Shown piece after piece: positions 34,201 through 44,600 of a stretch of DNA of 64,000 nucleotides. Numbering within the stretch: position 1 is the stretch's first letter; each line of letters opens with the position of its first letter. The notes beneath the pieces are model-generated. The model had not been told where the DNA came from. It did not search any database and saw nothing but the letters and a program-made list of their open reading frames with translations. The translations under genes were made by a program, and so were the position numbers. This stretch comes from QFNR01 sp043842855 (GTDB taxonomy: Bacteria; Pseudomonadota; Gammaproteobacteria; Burkholderiales; Neisseriaceae), in the NCBI GenBank assembly GCA_043842855.1, contig JBBPJF010000003.1:124001-188000 (forward strand). The letters run 5' to 3'.

Positions 34201-35691
34201 TTATGCGTAGCCCAATTCCTGAGCAATTTGTATCTGCTCACTCAAAACCGTATCGATGTCTTGTAATTGGGTTAAGGGGTTAAATAGAACTGCTCGCAAA
34301 CAAACAATTTCTCCTTCAGGATACTGATGTAATTGACACATAGTCCGAGACACAAACGAAGTTCCTCTCCTTTTTTGCTCCTCTTGCAAATGAACATTCA
34401 CCTGATTTAAAAAAGTCTGTTCGCTCGGCTCTATGACTCTACTACGATAAGCTGCTGGCAAATAGCGATATAACAAAAGATTGAGGGGAGGCCGAGAAAG
34501 TAATTCAAAACATTCTCCTTCATCCACCTGGTTTGCCATATAGCGAGTATTGGATAAGCTATGCTCTAGTATCCTTTCATAGCCTTTTAAGCCAAGTATT
34601 TTGAGTGCTGCATCTAAGTATAATCCATTGGCTGCTCGAGAACCTTCTATTGTGAATCTACCGAGATCTGCTGAGTCACGGCGTACCGCGTAAGGCGCAT
34701 GTTGTAAATTTACGCGTGCCAAAAACGGATCCTTAAAGAAAAGCATCCCTGAACCCATTGGCAACATCAATTGTTTATGCCCATCCAAACTAACTGTATC
34801 TGCTTTTTCTATGCCAGACAGCAAATATCTATGAGCAGAGCTCAAAATAAATGCCCCTCCCCAAGCCCCATCGACATGAAAGTGAACCCCATACTTATCC
34901 GCCAGGCGCGCCATGCCTGCTAGGTCATCGATAGAGCCAAAATCGGTACTGCCAGCGATTCCTATCAGGGCAATAACTTTCTTACTCTCTCTTTGACACT
35001 GTTCCAACAACTCTGCTAATTTCTCTAAATCGATCTGGTATTCAGATGTCACAGGACACTTGAGTAAAGTTACACCCAATAAAAGGGCAATCTTTCCAAA
35101 AGAATAGTGTAGTAACTTTGAACCTATCATTACCACATCGCTGTAGCCATGTGCTAGCCAGTACTTTAACCGGTTACCTTCACACTCGATAGAATTATTT
35201 AGTGCAGCATAAATTGCTGTCAGATTAGAAAGGGTCCCCCCACTGGTAAAAAAACCCAAACTTGTAGCAGGGTTTTGTATATGAACTTTATAAAATTCAT
35301 CTTCGAATAAATAGATCAATCGATGTACTTGTGCAATGACCTCTTTTTCCTGAAAAGTTAAAGCATTACTCGTTTCTACCTTTAATACATTCTGATTTAA
35401 AGCGACCACTAATCTCGCCATCTGCGTCATAAAGGTTGGCAAGCGAGAGGTCATATGGCCAATAAAAGTGGGAGATGCTATATGTGATACGTAAGGTAGA
35501 ACCTTATGAGCTAGAACGTGTATGTATTCTTCACTATTCACTCCCTGTTGGACAATACTGCTAGAAAAAAAGGACTGAACCTCCCCCTTCATAGAAGGAC
35601 CCGCAGCATCCTTCTGTTGGTAGAAGTTTTTGATAGTTTGGTCAAGGCTGGTTTCATCCAATTCTCGCTCTAAAAAATACTGATCTTCCAT
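34201..35691 (-). CDS. panP: PLP-dependent group II decarboxylase, PanP-like aspartate 1-decarboxylase
   Basis: Pyridoxal-phosphate decarboxylase of about 496 residues. The PLP lysine is in LDGHKQLMLPMGSG; HVDGAWGGAFILS supplies the cofactor Asp; GFFTSGGTLSNLTAIYAA binds the phosphate. The arrangement resembles PanP, which makes beta-alanine from aspartate in bacteria lacking the pyruvoyl enzyme PanD. A glutamate or aromatic amino acid decarboxylase is the alternative, so the symbol is tentative. The ATG at 35691 is preferred (GGGA upstream); a TTG at 35727 also opens the frame. It stands alone: pan genes are not adjacent. Confidence 0.75.
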   Translation of the reverse strand: MEDQYFLERELDETSLDQTIKNFYQQKDAAGPSMKGEVQSFFSSSIVQQGVNSEEYIHVLAHKVLPYVSHIASPTFIGHMTSRLPTFMTQMARLVVALNQNVLKVETSNALTFQEKEVIAQVHRLIYLFEDEFYKVHIQNPATSLGFFTSGGTLSNLTAIYAALNNSIECEGNRLKYWLAHGYSDVVMIGSKLLHYSFGKIALLLGVTLLKCPVTSEYQIDLEKLAELLEQCQRESKKVIALIGIAGSTDFGSIDDLAGMARLADKYGVHFHVDGAWGGAFILSSAHRYLLSGIEKADTVSLDGHKQLMLPMGSGMLFFKDPFLARVNLQHAPYAVRRDSADLGRFTIEGSRAANGLYLDAALKILGLKGYERILEHSLSNTRYMANQVDEGECFELLSRPPLNLLLYRYLPAAYRSRVIEPSEQTFLNQVNVHLQEEQKRRGTSFVSRTMCQLHQYPEGEIVCLRAVLFNPLTQLQDIDTVLSEQIQIAQELGYA

Positions 35692-36042
35692 AGATTTCCC
35701 AAGTAAAAGCAAAACTAACTGATACAATCCCCTCTCAGCAAAGGGCTGAGTCGAAGAATAATGGACCTAACGAGAAGGACAAGGTTGCCAGACCTCCTTG
35801 CAGGAAAGGAGCACAAATATAGCACAGGAAGCTACGCTGCAAATAGTGACTTTAAGTTAGCTGTTTTTGAGACGATTAGTTAGCTTAGACTAAAAGAACT
35901 TAGCGCAAATATAAGAATACCCTTATACTTAAGCTGGCTGTCGGGAACAGGAACCGGTAAAACTACTGTTTGTTCTAGAGCCATCCAGGACAAGACTCAC
36001 TGGGTTGCTTGCTCTATCTACCTTTTGTTTGAGACTAAAAAT
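35692..36042. other. Gap upstream of the PanP-like gene and of a small ORF
   Basis: About 350 bases with no firm gene. It should hold the promoter of the decarboxylase (minus). From 35884 the plus strand is open in frame with the small gene at 36043 and reads SGTGTGKTTV around 35941-35970, but there is no start codon in this part and the pattern is not a proper Walker A. Confidence 0.4.
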
Positions 36043-36276
36043 ATGGATATCCACTTCAACATCGCTTCTAAAGTAAAACTACATGCTCAACAGGCCATAC
36101 AATCTCTGGCGCAAGTATTCGATATTACAGATATTAACCAGTTCAAAGAATATGAAAAAGTGCAGCAAGCCATCTGTCGCATTATCAGCGAAATTGATGC
36201 TTCACTATTACTGCCCATATATGACCAATACCCAGAACTAAGTGATCTGGAATATAGCAGGGCCACACCAAAGTGA
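36043..36276 (+). CDS. Small hypothetical protein
   Basis: 77 residues, acidic and helical in character (DIHFNIASKVKLHAQQAIQSLAQVF...), with no membrane segment, signal or motif that I recognise. The ATG at 36043 has a GAG nine bases upstream, a modest ribosome site. It is followed, on the opposite strand, by tRNA-Ala. Amino-acid use looks protein-like, but with no homologue in mind it could be a chance frame or the remnant of a longer protein. Confidence 0.5.
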   Translation: MDIHFNIASKVKLHAQQAIQSLAQVFDITDINQFKEYEKVQQAICRIISEIDASLLLPIYDQYPELSDLEYSRATPK

Positions 36277-36338
36277 GCTTTCCGCTCTCTGCTATTCAGC
36301 CTAACACACCCCCCGCCTAGACCCTGCGCGGAATACTC

Positions 36339-36414
36339 TGGTGGAGGTAAGCGGAATCGAACCGCTGACCACTTGCATGCCATGCAAGTGCTCTACCAAC
36401 TGAGCTATACCCCC
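36339..36414 (-). tRNA. tRNA-Ala (anticodon GGC)
   Basis: The 76-base cloverleaf begins GGGGGTATAGCTCAGTTGGT and carries the alanine identity pair G3-U70. Anticodon stem-loop CTTGCATGGCATGCAAG has anticodon GGC; T-arm GGTTCGATTCC; the CCA is encoded (36341-36339). It decodes GCC/GCU. No T-rich terminator is obvious downstream. Confidence 0.96.
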
Positions 36415-36570
36415 GCACCACAACGAAGCCCGACTATACCAGCAAATAAGCTTACAATCTACCCCCGCATCGAATATACAGGGGGTCACACACTTCCCCT
36501 TTATTGGGTTAGCAAAACAGCAAAAGAACTTCCGGAAATTTGAGAATATCAGTAAAGAACCTCGGAGAAC

Positions 36571-36595
36571 GCCACCCGTCAAACTGACGGATGGC
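36571..36595 (-). terminator. Hairpin after the GlsB/YeaQ gene
   Basis: Minus strand GCCATCCGTCA, loop GTT, TGACGGGTGGC (11 pairs with one T-G), 15 bases beyond the stop codon. The following bases (GTTCTCC) are not a strong T-run, so this may be a weak terminator or an mRNA-stabilising stem. Confidence 0.5.
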
Positions 36596-36609
36596 TTCCT
36601 GGAGCGCTA

Positions 36610-36879
36610 CTATTGTTTTTTAGTAACAAGACCGTAAATAAATAGCAAAATGACTGAACCGATAAGAGCCATAACAAAGCTATAGAGATTAAAGCCAGCA
36701 TTAACTCCTCCCCAGCCCAGCTGATTACCAATCCAACCACCGAGGAAAGAGCCTATGATACCGAGGGCGATGGTTACCAGATAGCCAGCACCCTGCGCCT
36801 TTCCAGGCATCAAGAAACGTGCTACCACACCCACTACTAGACCGAACACAATCCAGATGACAACTGAAGTTAAATTCAT
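36610..36879 (-). CDS. GlsB/YeaQ/YmgE family membrane protein
   Basis: An 89-residue protein with three membrane segments (about 5-23, 31-52, 63-84) and the glycine-rich pattern of the transglycosylase-associated group: VVGVVARFLMPGKAQGAGYLVTIALGIIGSFLGGWIG. Family members are often induced by stress in E. coli and Gram-positive bacteria; the biochemical role is unknown. The ribosome site AAAGGAGGTG is a full anti-Shine-Dalgarno match, the best in the window, suggesting strong translation. Single gene, followed by a stable hairpin. Confidence 0.9.
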   Translation of the reverse strand: MNLTSVVIWIVFGLVVGVVARFLMPGKAQGAGYLVTIALGIIGSFLGGWIGNQLGWGGVNAGFNLYSFVMALIGSVILLFIYGLVTKKQ

Positions 36880-37135
36880 AAAGCACCTCCTTTATCAGAT
36901 AGAAAACAAACACTCACAAAACCACTAACCTGGGCCAGCTAAAGCCTGAATTAAACGATAGAGAAGCATACTACAAAACCGAATTGGTCCTCGGCGGTAA
37001 GCCTTAGTTATGTTACCATACTGGCAATAAATTTAGTAATTTTAATTTCAATTTTCTGCTGCTATCTTGGGCGCTAATCCTGAATGGTGTGGGCTTAAAT
37101 TCTGCACACTTGCCCCTGCTTTTGGAGCACTTTGC

Positions 37136-37750
37136 ATGCATAGTTTCCCTTTCACTAGAAGGCAAATGTTAGCCCAATATTTAGATCGATTGATCGATAA
37201 GCTGAATAGAACTATTTCAGGCATACACTCTGCTAGGAATACTCTCTATCTTACGTATTTTCCTACACCTCTGGGATTTTATTGCGGGGGTGCTATGGAA
37301 GACAAAATTGCTTTCTTGGCCTCTTTTCATTGTCCAGACCTCTATACAACTCTGTTGAGACTAGCCAAGGCTCATAGCACAAACCTACAAATCAAAAGAA
37401 CTGCTACACTTTCCGAATTAATACAACAACTACAAGCTTATTTCGATCAACGATTAATTACTTTTGATTTACCTATCGTGACACGTGGTACTTATTTTCA
37501 GGAAAAAGTGTGGGCTGTCTTGAGAGAAGTCCCCTACGGTGTGACCATCACCTATAAGGAGGAAGCACTGAGGTTAAATCAACCCAGCGCTGCGCGTGCA
37601 GTTGGCAGAGCCAATGCTCTTAATCCAATTACAATCCTCATCCCCTGTCACCGCGTGATTAGTAACAAAAAAACTTTGCTTGGGTATTCATCAGGTTTGA
37701 GAATCAAGAAAAAACTACTACAATTGGAGGGTGTAAGAATGCAGAAGTAA
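37136..37750 (+). CDS. ogt: Methylated-DNA-[protein]-cysteine S-methyltransferase
   Basis: Suicide repair protein that removes O6-alkyl groups from guanine. The active-site motif IPCHRVI carries the acceptor cysteine; TYFQEKVWAVLREVPYGVTITYKEEA is the DNA-binding helix region and ARAVGRANALNP precedes the active site. The ATG at 37136 is chosen for GGAG eight bases upstream, giving 204 residues; the frame is open back to a TTG at 37067. There is no Ada-type methylphosphotriester domain, so it is of the Ogt/AtsE size class. The N-terminal 35 residues are somewhat longer than typical Ogt. Confidence 0.9.
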   Translation: MHSFPFTRRQMLAQYLDRLIDKLNRTISGIHSARNTLYLTYFPTPLGFYCGGAMEDKIAFLASFHCPDLYTTLLRLAKAHSTNLQIKRTATLSELIQQLQAYFDQRLITFDLPIVTRGTYFQEKVWAVLREVPYGVTITYKEEALRLNQPSAARAVGRANALNPITILIPCHRVISNKKTLLGYSSGLRIKKKLLQLEGVRMQK

Positions 37751-37789
37751 GTTATTTTTCTTCCTCATAACTTCATCCTGAGGTTTCTC

Positions 37790-38797
37790 GTGCGATTTCG
37801 ACTCCCCAACCGGGCTCTTGTGCTGTTTTTCCTCCTGCTATTAACTAGCTGTCAGCCAAACAAAGAAGATACCCACTCTTCTACTAGCCTCGATAATGAA
37901 ACTGTTAAAATCACCAGCAGTCTTTGGATGATTAGTAAGGAGGGAGAACCAACCTCTTATCTTCTAGGATCTTTGCATTTTGGCAAAGCTAACGACCAGC
38001 TTCCACTCAATATTCAACAAATAATTCAACAGGTAGATTATGTCTATACAGAAGTAAAAATTCCGGTTGATTTAGTCCATCCCAAAGATCCTGATTTTAA
38101 AAGCTTCATAGCCAAAGTTTATGATAAAAATACGAGTCCTCTCTCATCCAAAATAGGTTTAGAACGATTCAACAAAATTAGAGCAATGCTACAGACGCTC
38201 GCACAAAAAAAACGACTCAGATACGATACTAGATCATTAGAGCATATGCAGCTTTGGTTTCTGCCACTCTATCTGCCACAAATTATCGTAGAGAATTCTT
38301 TCAATCCTGAAAAAGGACTTGATCAGCTCGTACTCGCGGAAGCAAGAAAATTAAAAAAAACTCTGGGGGCTTTGGAAGAACATATGTTCCGTTATCATAT
38401 TCTCAAAGACAAACCTATCTACTTGATCATGAATGATATTGACCAAATACTAAATAACCCCACTTTGGCGGAATGGTCTATGCGCTCCATTTATGAACTT
38501 TATCACAGCAACACTGGTTTTGAGATCATAGGTATGTCTTTAAACCCTGAACGATCTATACTGGGGTTTCTTCAAGGTAAAAAAAACCTTCAGTCTGCCA
38601 ATTGGCTTAGAAAAGAACTATTGGAAAAGAGAAACCTCCATTGGGTACCTAAGATACTAGCTTTATTACCCCACCAAAAGACCCTATTCGTCGTCGGATT
38701 ATTACATCTTTACGGGCCCACAGGTCTCGTGCAGCAACTCAAGAATAAAGGCTATACATTAACACCACTCTCTCCAAGCCAAACTGTATACCCTTAA
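37790..38797 (+). CDS. TraB/GumN family lipoprotein
   Basis: A 335-residue protein with a lipoprotein signal peptide (ALVLFFLLLLTSCQPNK, lipobox LTSC, Cys21). The TraB/PrgY/GumN domain begins SYLLGSLHFGKANDQLP and ends with the conserved FVVGLLHLYGPTGLVQQLKNKGY; the two histidines and the Glu of YTEVKI are the likely metal-site residues of this Tiki-like fold. Possible role: periplasmic metalloprotease-like, not demonstrated. The start is GTG at 37790 with GAGG seven bases upstream. It follows ogt by 39 bases and may be co-transcribed. Confidence 0.87.
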   Translation: MRFRLPNRALVLFFLLLLTSCQPNKEDTHSSTSLDNETVKITSSLWMISKEGEPTSYLLGSLHFGKANDQLPLNIQQIIQQVDYVYTEVKIPVDLVHPKDPDFKSFIAKVYDKNTSPLSSKIGLERFNKIRAMLQTLAQKKRLRYDTRSLEHMQLWFLPLYLPQIIVENSFNPEKGLDQLVLAEARKLKKTLGALEEHMFRYHILKDKPIYLIMNDIDQILNNPTLAEWSMRSIYELYHSNTGFEIIGMSLNPERSILGFLQGKKNLQSANWLRKELLEKRNLHWVPKILALLPHQKTLFVVGLLHLYGPTGLVQQLKNKGYTLTPLSPSQTVYP

Positions 38798-38936
38798 TTA
38801 ACTCTTCGCGTCCCTTTCCCTGTACACAAGTCTCTTACCGGCGAATTACCTAGCTGCCAGTCATCCGGCCTTTGACTAACTAACAAATATAACCATAACT
38901 AAACTGGTTACGAAGTAGAAACTACCTAGTAGTACA

Positions 38937-38966
38937 TTGCTTTGCTAGATTGGTTATTGCTATAAT
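38937..38966 (+). promoter_or_regulatory. Promoter of the NTF2-like gene
   Basis: TTGCTT at 38937 and a perfect TATAAT at 38961 are separated by 18 bases, about 48 bases before the ATG at 39014. Good sigma-70 form, not tested. Confidence 0.6.
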
Positions 38967-39013
38967 CCGAGGTGCTGCGTTACGTTTGATCATTTTTTAA
39001 GAGGAGTCCCCTA

Positions 39014-39433
39014 ATGAGTCTCAAAAAAAGCGTTCAAGAGTATTTCAAAGCCAGTCTAGACATGGATACTGAAGCCATGGCGAAGGATTTTGCTAGTGAT
39101 ATCGAAATCCAAAATATAGCACCCAATTTTACCCGTTACATCTACGGAGTTGAGCAGTTCAAACGATCTGGTAATGAGGAAGCTACTAAATTCGCTAAAC
39201 AGATGTTAGAGATCTTTGATAGCCCTAAGCAAGAGATCTCTAAGATTGTAGAAAAAGGCGATACAGTGGAGATTAAGGTTGCATTCGAGGGGGTGGTCAA
39301 TAAAGATCTTGGCCCGCAGGCTCCCTACAAAAGGGGCGACTCGGTAAAAAATGAGTCCCGTTCTGTTTTTAAGTTCAATGAACAGGGAAAGATTATCTTG
39401 ATACAAAATTACCTGACCTCCCCCCAGGCTTAA
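39014..39433 (+). CDS. NTF2-like / SnoaL-like protein
   Basis: A soluble 139-residue protein of the NTF2 fold. It has the helical opening SLKKSVQEYFKASLDMDTEAMAK, then alternating strands with IEKGDTVEIKVAFEG-like and FKFNEQGKIILIQNY patterns, as in SnoaL-like polyketide-cyclase relatives. No catalytic residue can be assigned. AAGAGGAG gives a strong ribosome site and a good promoter lies upstream, so it is likely expressed as a single gene. It is not obviously a paralogue of the membrane-anchored NTF2-like protein at 24239. Confidence 0.75.
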   Translation: MSLKKSVQEYFKASLDMDTEAMAKDFASDIEIQNIAPNFTRYIYGVEQFKRSGNEEATKFAKQMLEIFDSPKQEISKIVEKGDTVEIKVAFEGVVNKDLGPQAPYKRGDSVKNESRSVFKFNEQGKIILIQNYLTSPQA

Positions 39434-39542
39434 AGTCTCCCCTCGTCGCGTCGAATTTAGGGATACAGAAGTCTTTAGTTTCTAATACTTGGGTCGTACC
39501 CCCTCTCTACTTTTTATATTTTTAAGTTAGAGGGAGGTTGGG

Positions 39543-41657
39543 ATGTATCGTGCTTTTCGTTTATCGTGCAATGGACTTTGCTTTTTATCACTTGGGATTG
39601 CTGGAAGCTTGGGACTGCTTCCTCGTTTTAGCTTTGCTCAACCGGTGAAAGAGTTCGATAATTTTTATGTTATTGGTGACAGTCTTAATGATTCCGGTAT
39701 AGGCAAGTCGCTCAATGCGGGGGATATCAATTTTACTAATACTGAGATAATCCATCAGAAGCTCTGGAATTCTCCTCTGGTCGATTTCCGTTTGGGAGGG
39801 AGTAATTTTTCAGTTCTGGGCAATACAGTATTTCAAACTTTAAAACTCCTGAAACAGGTGAACCTGAGCACCCTGAAGAAAGGTCAACATAATCTGTACT
39901 ACATTCTTCTGGGTGCTAATGATATTAAATTAGATCCGGTGATTCATCCTCTTGGTTGGGGGTTACAAACAAAATATGAAAGAACTACCAATCGGCTGCT
40001 TAACCTAGTAGAAGAATTGGGAGATCACCAGAACCATACTGTCATTGTTAATACCGTTCCTGACTTTGGTATCACCCCCTTGTTCTCCTGTTTACTGGTA
40101 TTGCCCAGACTTGATTTCATGCAGATAATAAATTTTTATGGTCACCCTTATTTACAGCCTCTGTATACACTAACTGAAGAAATTTATAAAAATACTTATC
40201 ACTTATTCGAGCTTCCTTGGATAGCTCAGAGCTTAAAGATGATAGGATTTTATACTCCACAAGGGCTAAGAGAATATGCGAGAAATTTCTTTTTTGACGA
40301 AAGGCTTCCTCTGCGGGATAACTTGGATAGGTATACCAATGGTCTTTATCAAGGAACCCTACTTGGACTCTTTATACCAGGAATTTATAACCTACTCCGA
40401 AAAGAATTAACGCGTAACACACGTCTTTTTAATGAAATATACTTTCAAAAGCTTTTACAAACCGATGAAAATTTAGTTATAGTTGATTTGCAACAAGCGC
40501 TGGAAGATCTTATGTCTCAGTATAGCAAGTTCGGATTTGATGATATAGTTTTTCCAGGCTGTGCACCAGGCACTCTTTCCCTAAAGCTCGGTGAAACTTG
40601 TAACTCTCATTCTCCTTTTCTAGATGAAAGCCGACTTTATGCATTTGCTGATGTGGTCCATCCTTCAGCTCAAGCACAACAGGCTGCAGCTGAGTATGCT
40701 TTAGCCATCTTGGGTGCACCTATACAATACAGTTCACTTTTATCTCAGCAAATTCAGATAGCTGGTAGCTTGGAAAACAAAATTGACCAATCCATAGAAA
40801 TGGCTTTAAAAAATCCTTTTAACCTGCCTTTTTCTCAACTCTCGCTCAATTATTCCCTAGCCCAAGGAGGGCCTCTAGACCATCAGGGTATTAAAGCAAA
40901 GAGAAATCTGTTAAATACCCTTGATTTTTCTTATCTTCATTCCCTGAGCCAAGCGAATACAGCAGGTATTTTGGCTAGTTTGAACTATGGTAATTCAAGA
41001 GGCTATGAAAATTACCATTACTTGCTTAAGGAACCAGTTCTTAGTTTGTTTGATTTACAGCGTTGGACTCAACATCTCTGGAGCAGTATTGAAGCTAGCT
41101 ATGGGGCCCTTACAGTTGACCCCATTAGGCGTACTATCCCTCTTTACAAGGGAGCAATACAAGAAGAAGGCCATACGAAGGGTATTCTTACACACTTGAG
41201 TGGGAAAATGGGTTATTTATTTAATTTTCAAAATAATTCTCACTTGAATACTTACCTGGGTCTGACTCAAAACAGAATTCATATTAAAGGGTTTGATGAA
41301 AAATTTCATTTTAAAAGTATGGATATGTCTTTTGCGCCCATCCACTTTAAGCAAACCTATGCAACACTAGGCCTACAATATTGGCGACAGCTCTCTACGT
41401 TCTATGGATCGCTGGCATTGGCTGTTCATCATCAATTTTCTCCTATCAACTATTCTGTGGCAGCTGGACTGAAAAAATTTGCTAGAAAATTTAAGCGTAA
41501 GGTAACCTTGGGCCCAGAAAATTGGCTAGATATACAGGTAGCATTGGGGAAATCCTTTAACCGAGCTTCTCAATTACAAGCTTCTCTTGGCATACAAACT
41601 GGAGTATCAACAAATGTACAATATCAAGTACAGCTAAGTTGGAGCTACCATTTTTAG
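39543..41657 (+). CDS. GDSL esterase/lipase autotransporter (EstA-like)
   Basis: 704 residues: signal peptide (about 1-33), GDSL-family esterase passenger (about 38-395) and C-terminal autotransporter barrel (about 430-704). Catalytic blocks: serine in VIGDSLNDSG, oxyanion Gly in LGGSNFSVLG, Asn in LLGANDI, and Asp/His in FADVVHPS. The barrel ends in QVQLSWSYHF with the terminal Phe needed for outer-membrane assembly. Known relatives (EstA of Pseudomonas) display the esterase on the cell surface. GGGAGG precedes the ATG. Its stop overlaps the converging hrpA stop by 4 bases. The barrel region is divergent, so its boundary is approximate. Confidence 0.88.
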   Translation: MYRAFRLSCNGLCFLSLGIAGSLGLLPRFSFAQPVKEFDNFYVIGDSLNDSGIGKSLNAGDINFTNTEIIHQKLWNSPLVDFRLGGSNFSVLGNTVFQTLKLLKQVNLSTLKKGQHNLYYILLGANDIKLDPVIHPLGWGLQTKYERTTNRLLNLVEELGDHQNHTVIVNTVPDFGITPLFSCLLVLPRLDFMQIINFYGHPYLQPLYTLTEEIYKNTYHLFELPWIAQSLKMIGFYTPQGLREYARNFFFDERLPLRDNLDRYTNGLYQGTLLGLFIPGIYNLLRKELTRNTRLFNEIYFQKLLQTDENLVIVDLQQALEDLMSQYSKFGFDDIVFPGCAPGTLSLKLGETCNSHSPFLDESRLYAFADVVHPSAQAQQAAAEYALAILGAPIQYSSLLSQQIQIAGSLENKIDQSIEMALKNPFNLPFSQLSLNYSLAQGGPLDHQGIKAKRNLLNTLDFSYLHSLSQANTAGILASLNYGNSRGYENYHYLLKEPVLSLFDLQRWTQHLWSSIEASYGALTVDPIRRTIPLYKGAIQEEGHTKGILTHLSGKMGYLFNFQNNSHLNTYLGLTQNRIHIKGFDEKFHFKSMDMSFAPIHFKQTYATLGLQYWRQLSTFYGSLALAVHHQFSPINYSVAAGLKKFARKFKRKVTLGPENWLDIQVALGKSFNRASQLQASLGIQTGVSTNVQYQVQLSWSYHF

Positions 41658-44600
41658 TGAATTTTAGATAGCTCTAACCACTGTTTATCTAGCTGTTTAA
41701 AGGATACTTTTTGGGCTGGCCTAATAGCTTGTGCAAATTGGGCCAGCCTCAATTCTTCTAATTGCCAACGGTAGGCTGTCCATGCTTGAGTTAGCACCGC
41801 TCCTTCTAATCTAGCTAATTCCATTCGTTTAAATAAGCGTGTTTCCAATATTTCTAAACGTTTTTCACCTTCTTCATCACGCGTAGGGTTTCTGAAATAC
41901 TGTTGTAACCTTATCCGAATAGCTTTTAGATAGAGCGGCAGTCTTGGCCAAATCTCCCAGGGCGTTTCAAGTATGAAGCCTTGATAAATGAGTCTATTTA
42001 GTTGTTGCAGTACTGTTTTCTGCAAAGGGTGGCTATTTAATTGAGCTTTTAATCCATGGAACTCTACAACCACTTGAAGCAAATATTGTTTTATTTCAAG
42101 TATTGCTGAAGATAATTTTATTTTATCCAGTTTGAGCTGTTTTTTTAATTCTACTTCACTACGAGGTAAATTAACCGTTAAAAAAATTTTCTGAATAACA
42201 GCTTCAAGTATTTCTTGTCTTAGCAAGCTGGTGCTATAAAGGCCGCCTAATAATAAAACTATTTGATCCAGGTTAGCTAAGTCTTCCAATATTCCTTTCA
42301 GCTGTCTTTTCAAAAAGGTTTGAATTAGCTTTAAGAGCCCTTTTCGATGTGCTTGTTCAGCTGCCAGGGCAGTTTCAAAAAGGCGTATGCCCACTTTACC
42401 ATTATCTTCATGCAATGCTGGATATCCTACTACCCTCTCCCTAGCTCTAGAAAAATTTACTTCTATAGGTAATCCACCTTGAGTCCACTGCTCCCAATAA
42501 TTTTCTCTATCTACTAAATCAGCTGTAAACTCTTCGCTACAAAAAGCCCGACTGACTTTTTCAGCTAGCTCCCGCCGTAACTGATAGATATCTCTACCCA
42601 TCCCTAACTCTACACCATGCTCATCTAATACTTGAATATTCATATAACAATACATGGGAAGTGTATAGTCACACCAGACGCTTTTTATGGCTTCCAATTG
42701 GTTTATATCTCCTATTTTTCTACCTATAGCTTTAGCTAGTTGTAGATGGATAGGAGCTGCAAAATCAAGCTTAGAAGCCAAAAATTCTGTTAAAAATTGC
42801 GGAATGGGAACACAATATTTTCTTATCGCTTTAGGTAGGGCTTTAATTAAATACTGCAGCTTTTCTCTGATCATGCCAGGCACTAGCCATTCTAGTTGCT
42901 TGGCATTAACTTGATTAAGTAGCTGTAGGGGTAACTGCAATGTAACCCCATCCATTGGATGCCCAGGCTCAAATCGATAAAGAAGCGTCAATTCATTAAT
43001 GCCCAAACGAATGCTCGAGGGGAATTGTGCTTCTACCTGATGCTGTTTTGTCTGACTGATGATCTCTTCGAAATGGAGGCTGAGCATTTCATTTCGTACT
43101 TGACTGTTCTCGCTTAACCAAGTTCGTAAAGTTAAGAGGTTGATTACTTCTGTAGGGAGTTTTTGGTCATAAAAAGTAAATAGAACCTCCTCCAAGAAAA
43201 TACTTCGTTTCCTAGCTTTGTGCTCTACTTCCTCTACTTTTTCAACCACTATTTTGTTGTTAAGATAAAAAGACGCACTAAGGTCTATCTGTCCAGCTAT
43301 TAATCCCTCCCTAATAAATATTTCTCGGGCCAGCTCCTTATTTACCTTACTACAACTAACCATCCTTCCAGTAACTATCGTAAGTCCGCACATTATGACC
43401 TTTTCATCCACTACAGTTTCGCCGCGCTTTTTAGACCAGCGAGGATTGGTGTGATGGTATTTCACTAAATGCGGCGTCTCCTTCTCTATCCATGTAGGCT
43501 CTATACTCGCTAGGTTTCTAGCATACACTCTAGATGTACTTACCAACTCTGCAGCTACTACCCATTTAGGTTTTTTTTTGCTTAGAGAAGAACTAGGAAA
43601 AATTTGGAAGCGACTTCCTCTAGTACCCATATACACATCATCAGCGGGGGACTTTAATCCTACTTTTGTAGCCAAACCCGTTAATAAAGCCTTGTGAATA
43701 GCATTATAACGATGCTGTGAAATGCTCATATCTGTTATTTCAAGCAAGTTGTTACGGCTTACGCTTAGCCCCCAACGCTCAACAATTTCCTTCAACTGAG
43801 TAAATACTTCTTTCCATTCTCTCATTCTGTGATAGGAAAGGAAGTGTTGCTTTGCCCAAGCTAATAGTTCTCTATTAGAGGTTTTTTCATTTATTTTATG
43901 CTGAAAGGCATTCCATAGCTGCAAACTTCCGATAAAGTCGGAGCGCGGATCAGCAAATTTAGCATGTGCTGCTTTTGCTGCTTCCTTTGACTCAAATGGA
44001 TACTCTCGAGGATCTTCAATGGATAAAGCTGAAATAATAACTAGTATTTCAGAAACGCAATTGTAGCTATCTGAGGCAAGTATAATTCTTGCAAATCGTG
44101 GGTCTACTGGAAGCTGTGCCATCCTTTTTCCTAAATTAGTCAGGGCCTTATACTTGTCAATAGCCCCTAACTCATACAAATCCTGTAAGCCATTGTTCAC
44201 TAACCGTTGAGCTGGCTTTTCTAAAAAGGAAAAGGATTCTATTGATCCTAGTGGAAGTGAAAGCAAGGTCAAAATTACATGTGCTAAATTGGAACGAAGT
44301 ATTTCCGCATCGGTAAACTTTGCACGAGAAAGGTAATCCTGCTCTGAAAATAGGCGAATACAGGTACCTTCACTTATACGACCACAACGCCCTGCTCTCT
44401 GCTGAGCTGCTGCTTGCGAGATTTTTTCTATTTTTAATTGCTCAACTTTAGTTCTTGTAGAATATCGCTTGATTCTAGCAAGTCCAGTATCAACTACATA
44501 CTTAATACCAGGCACAGTTAAAGAAGTCTCTGCTACATTGGTGCTTAATATGACGCGTGGAACTGATCCCGGTTTAAAAATTTTTTGTTGTTCAGCACTG

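Noticed and set aside
35884..36042. P-loop-like SGTGTGKTTV in frame with the small gene at 36043
   Set aside because: No start codon in this stretch, the Walker A spacing is off by one position (Ser where the first Gly belongs), and no other ATPase motif follows.
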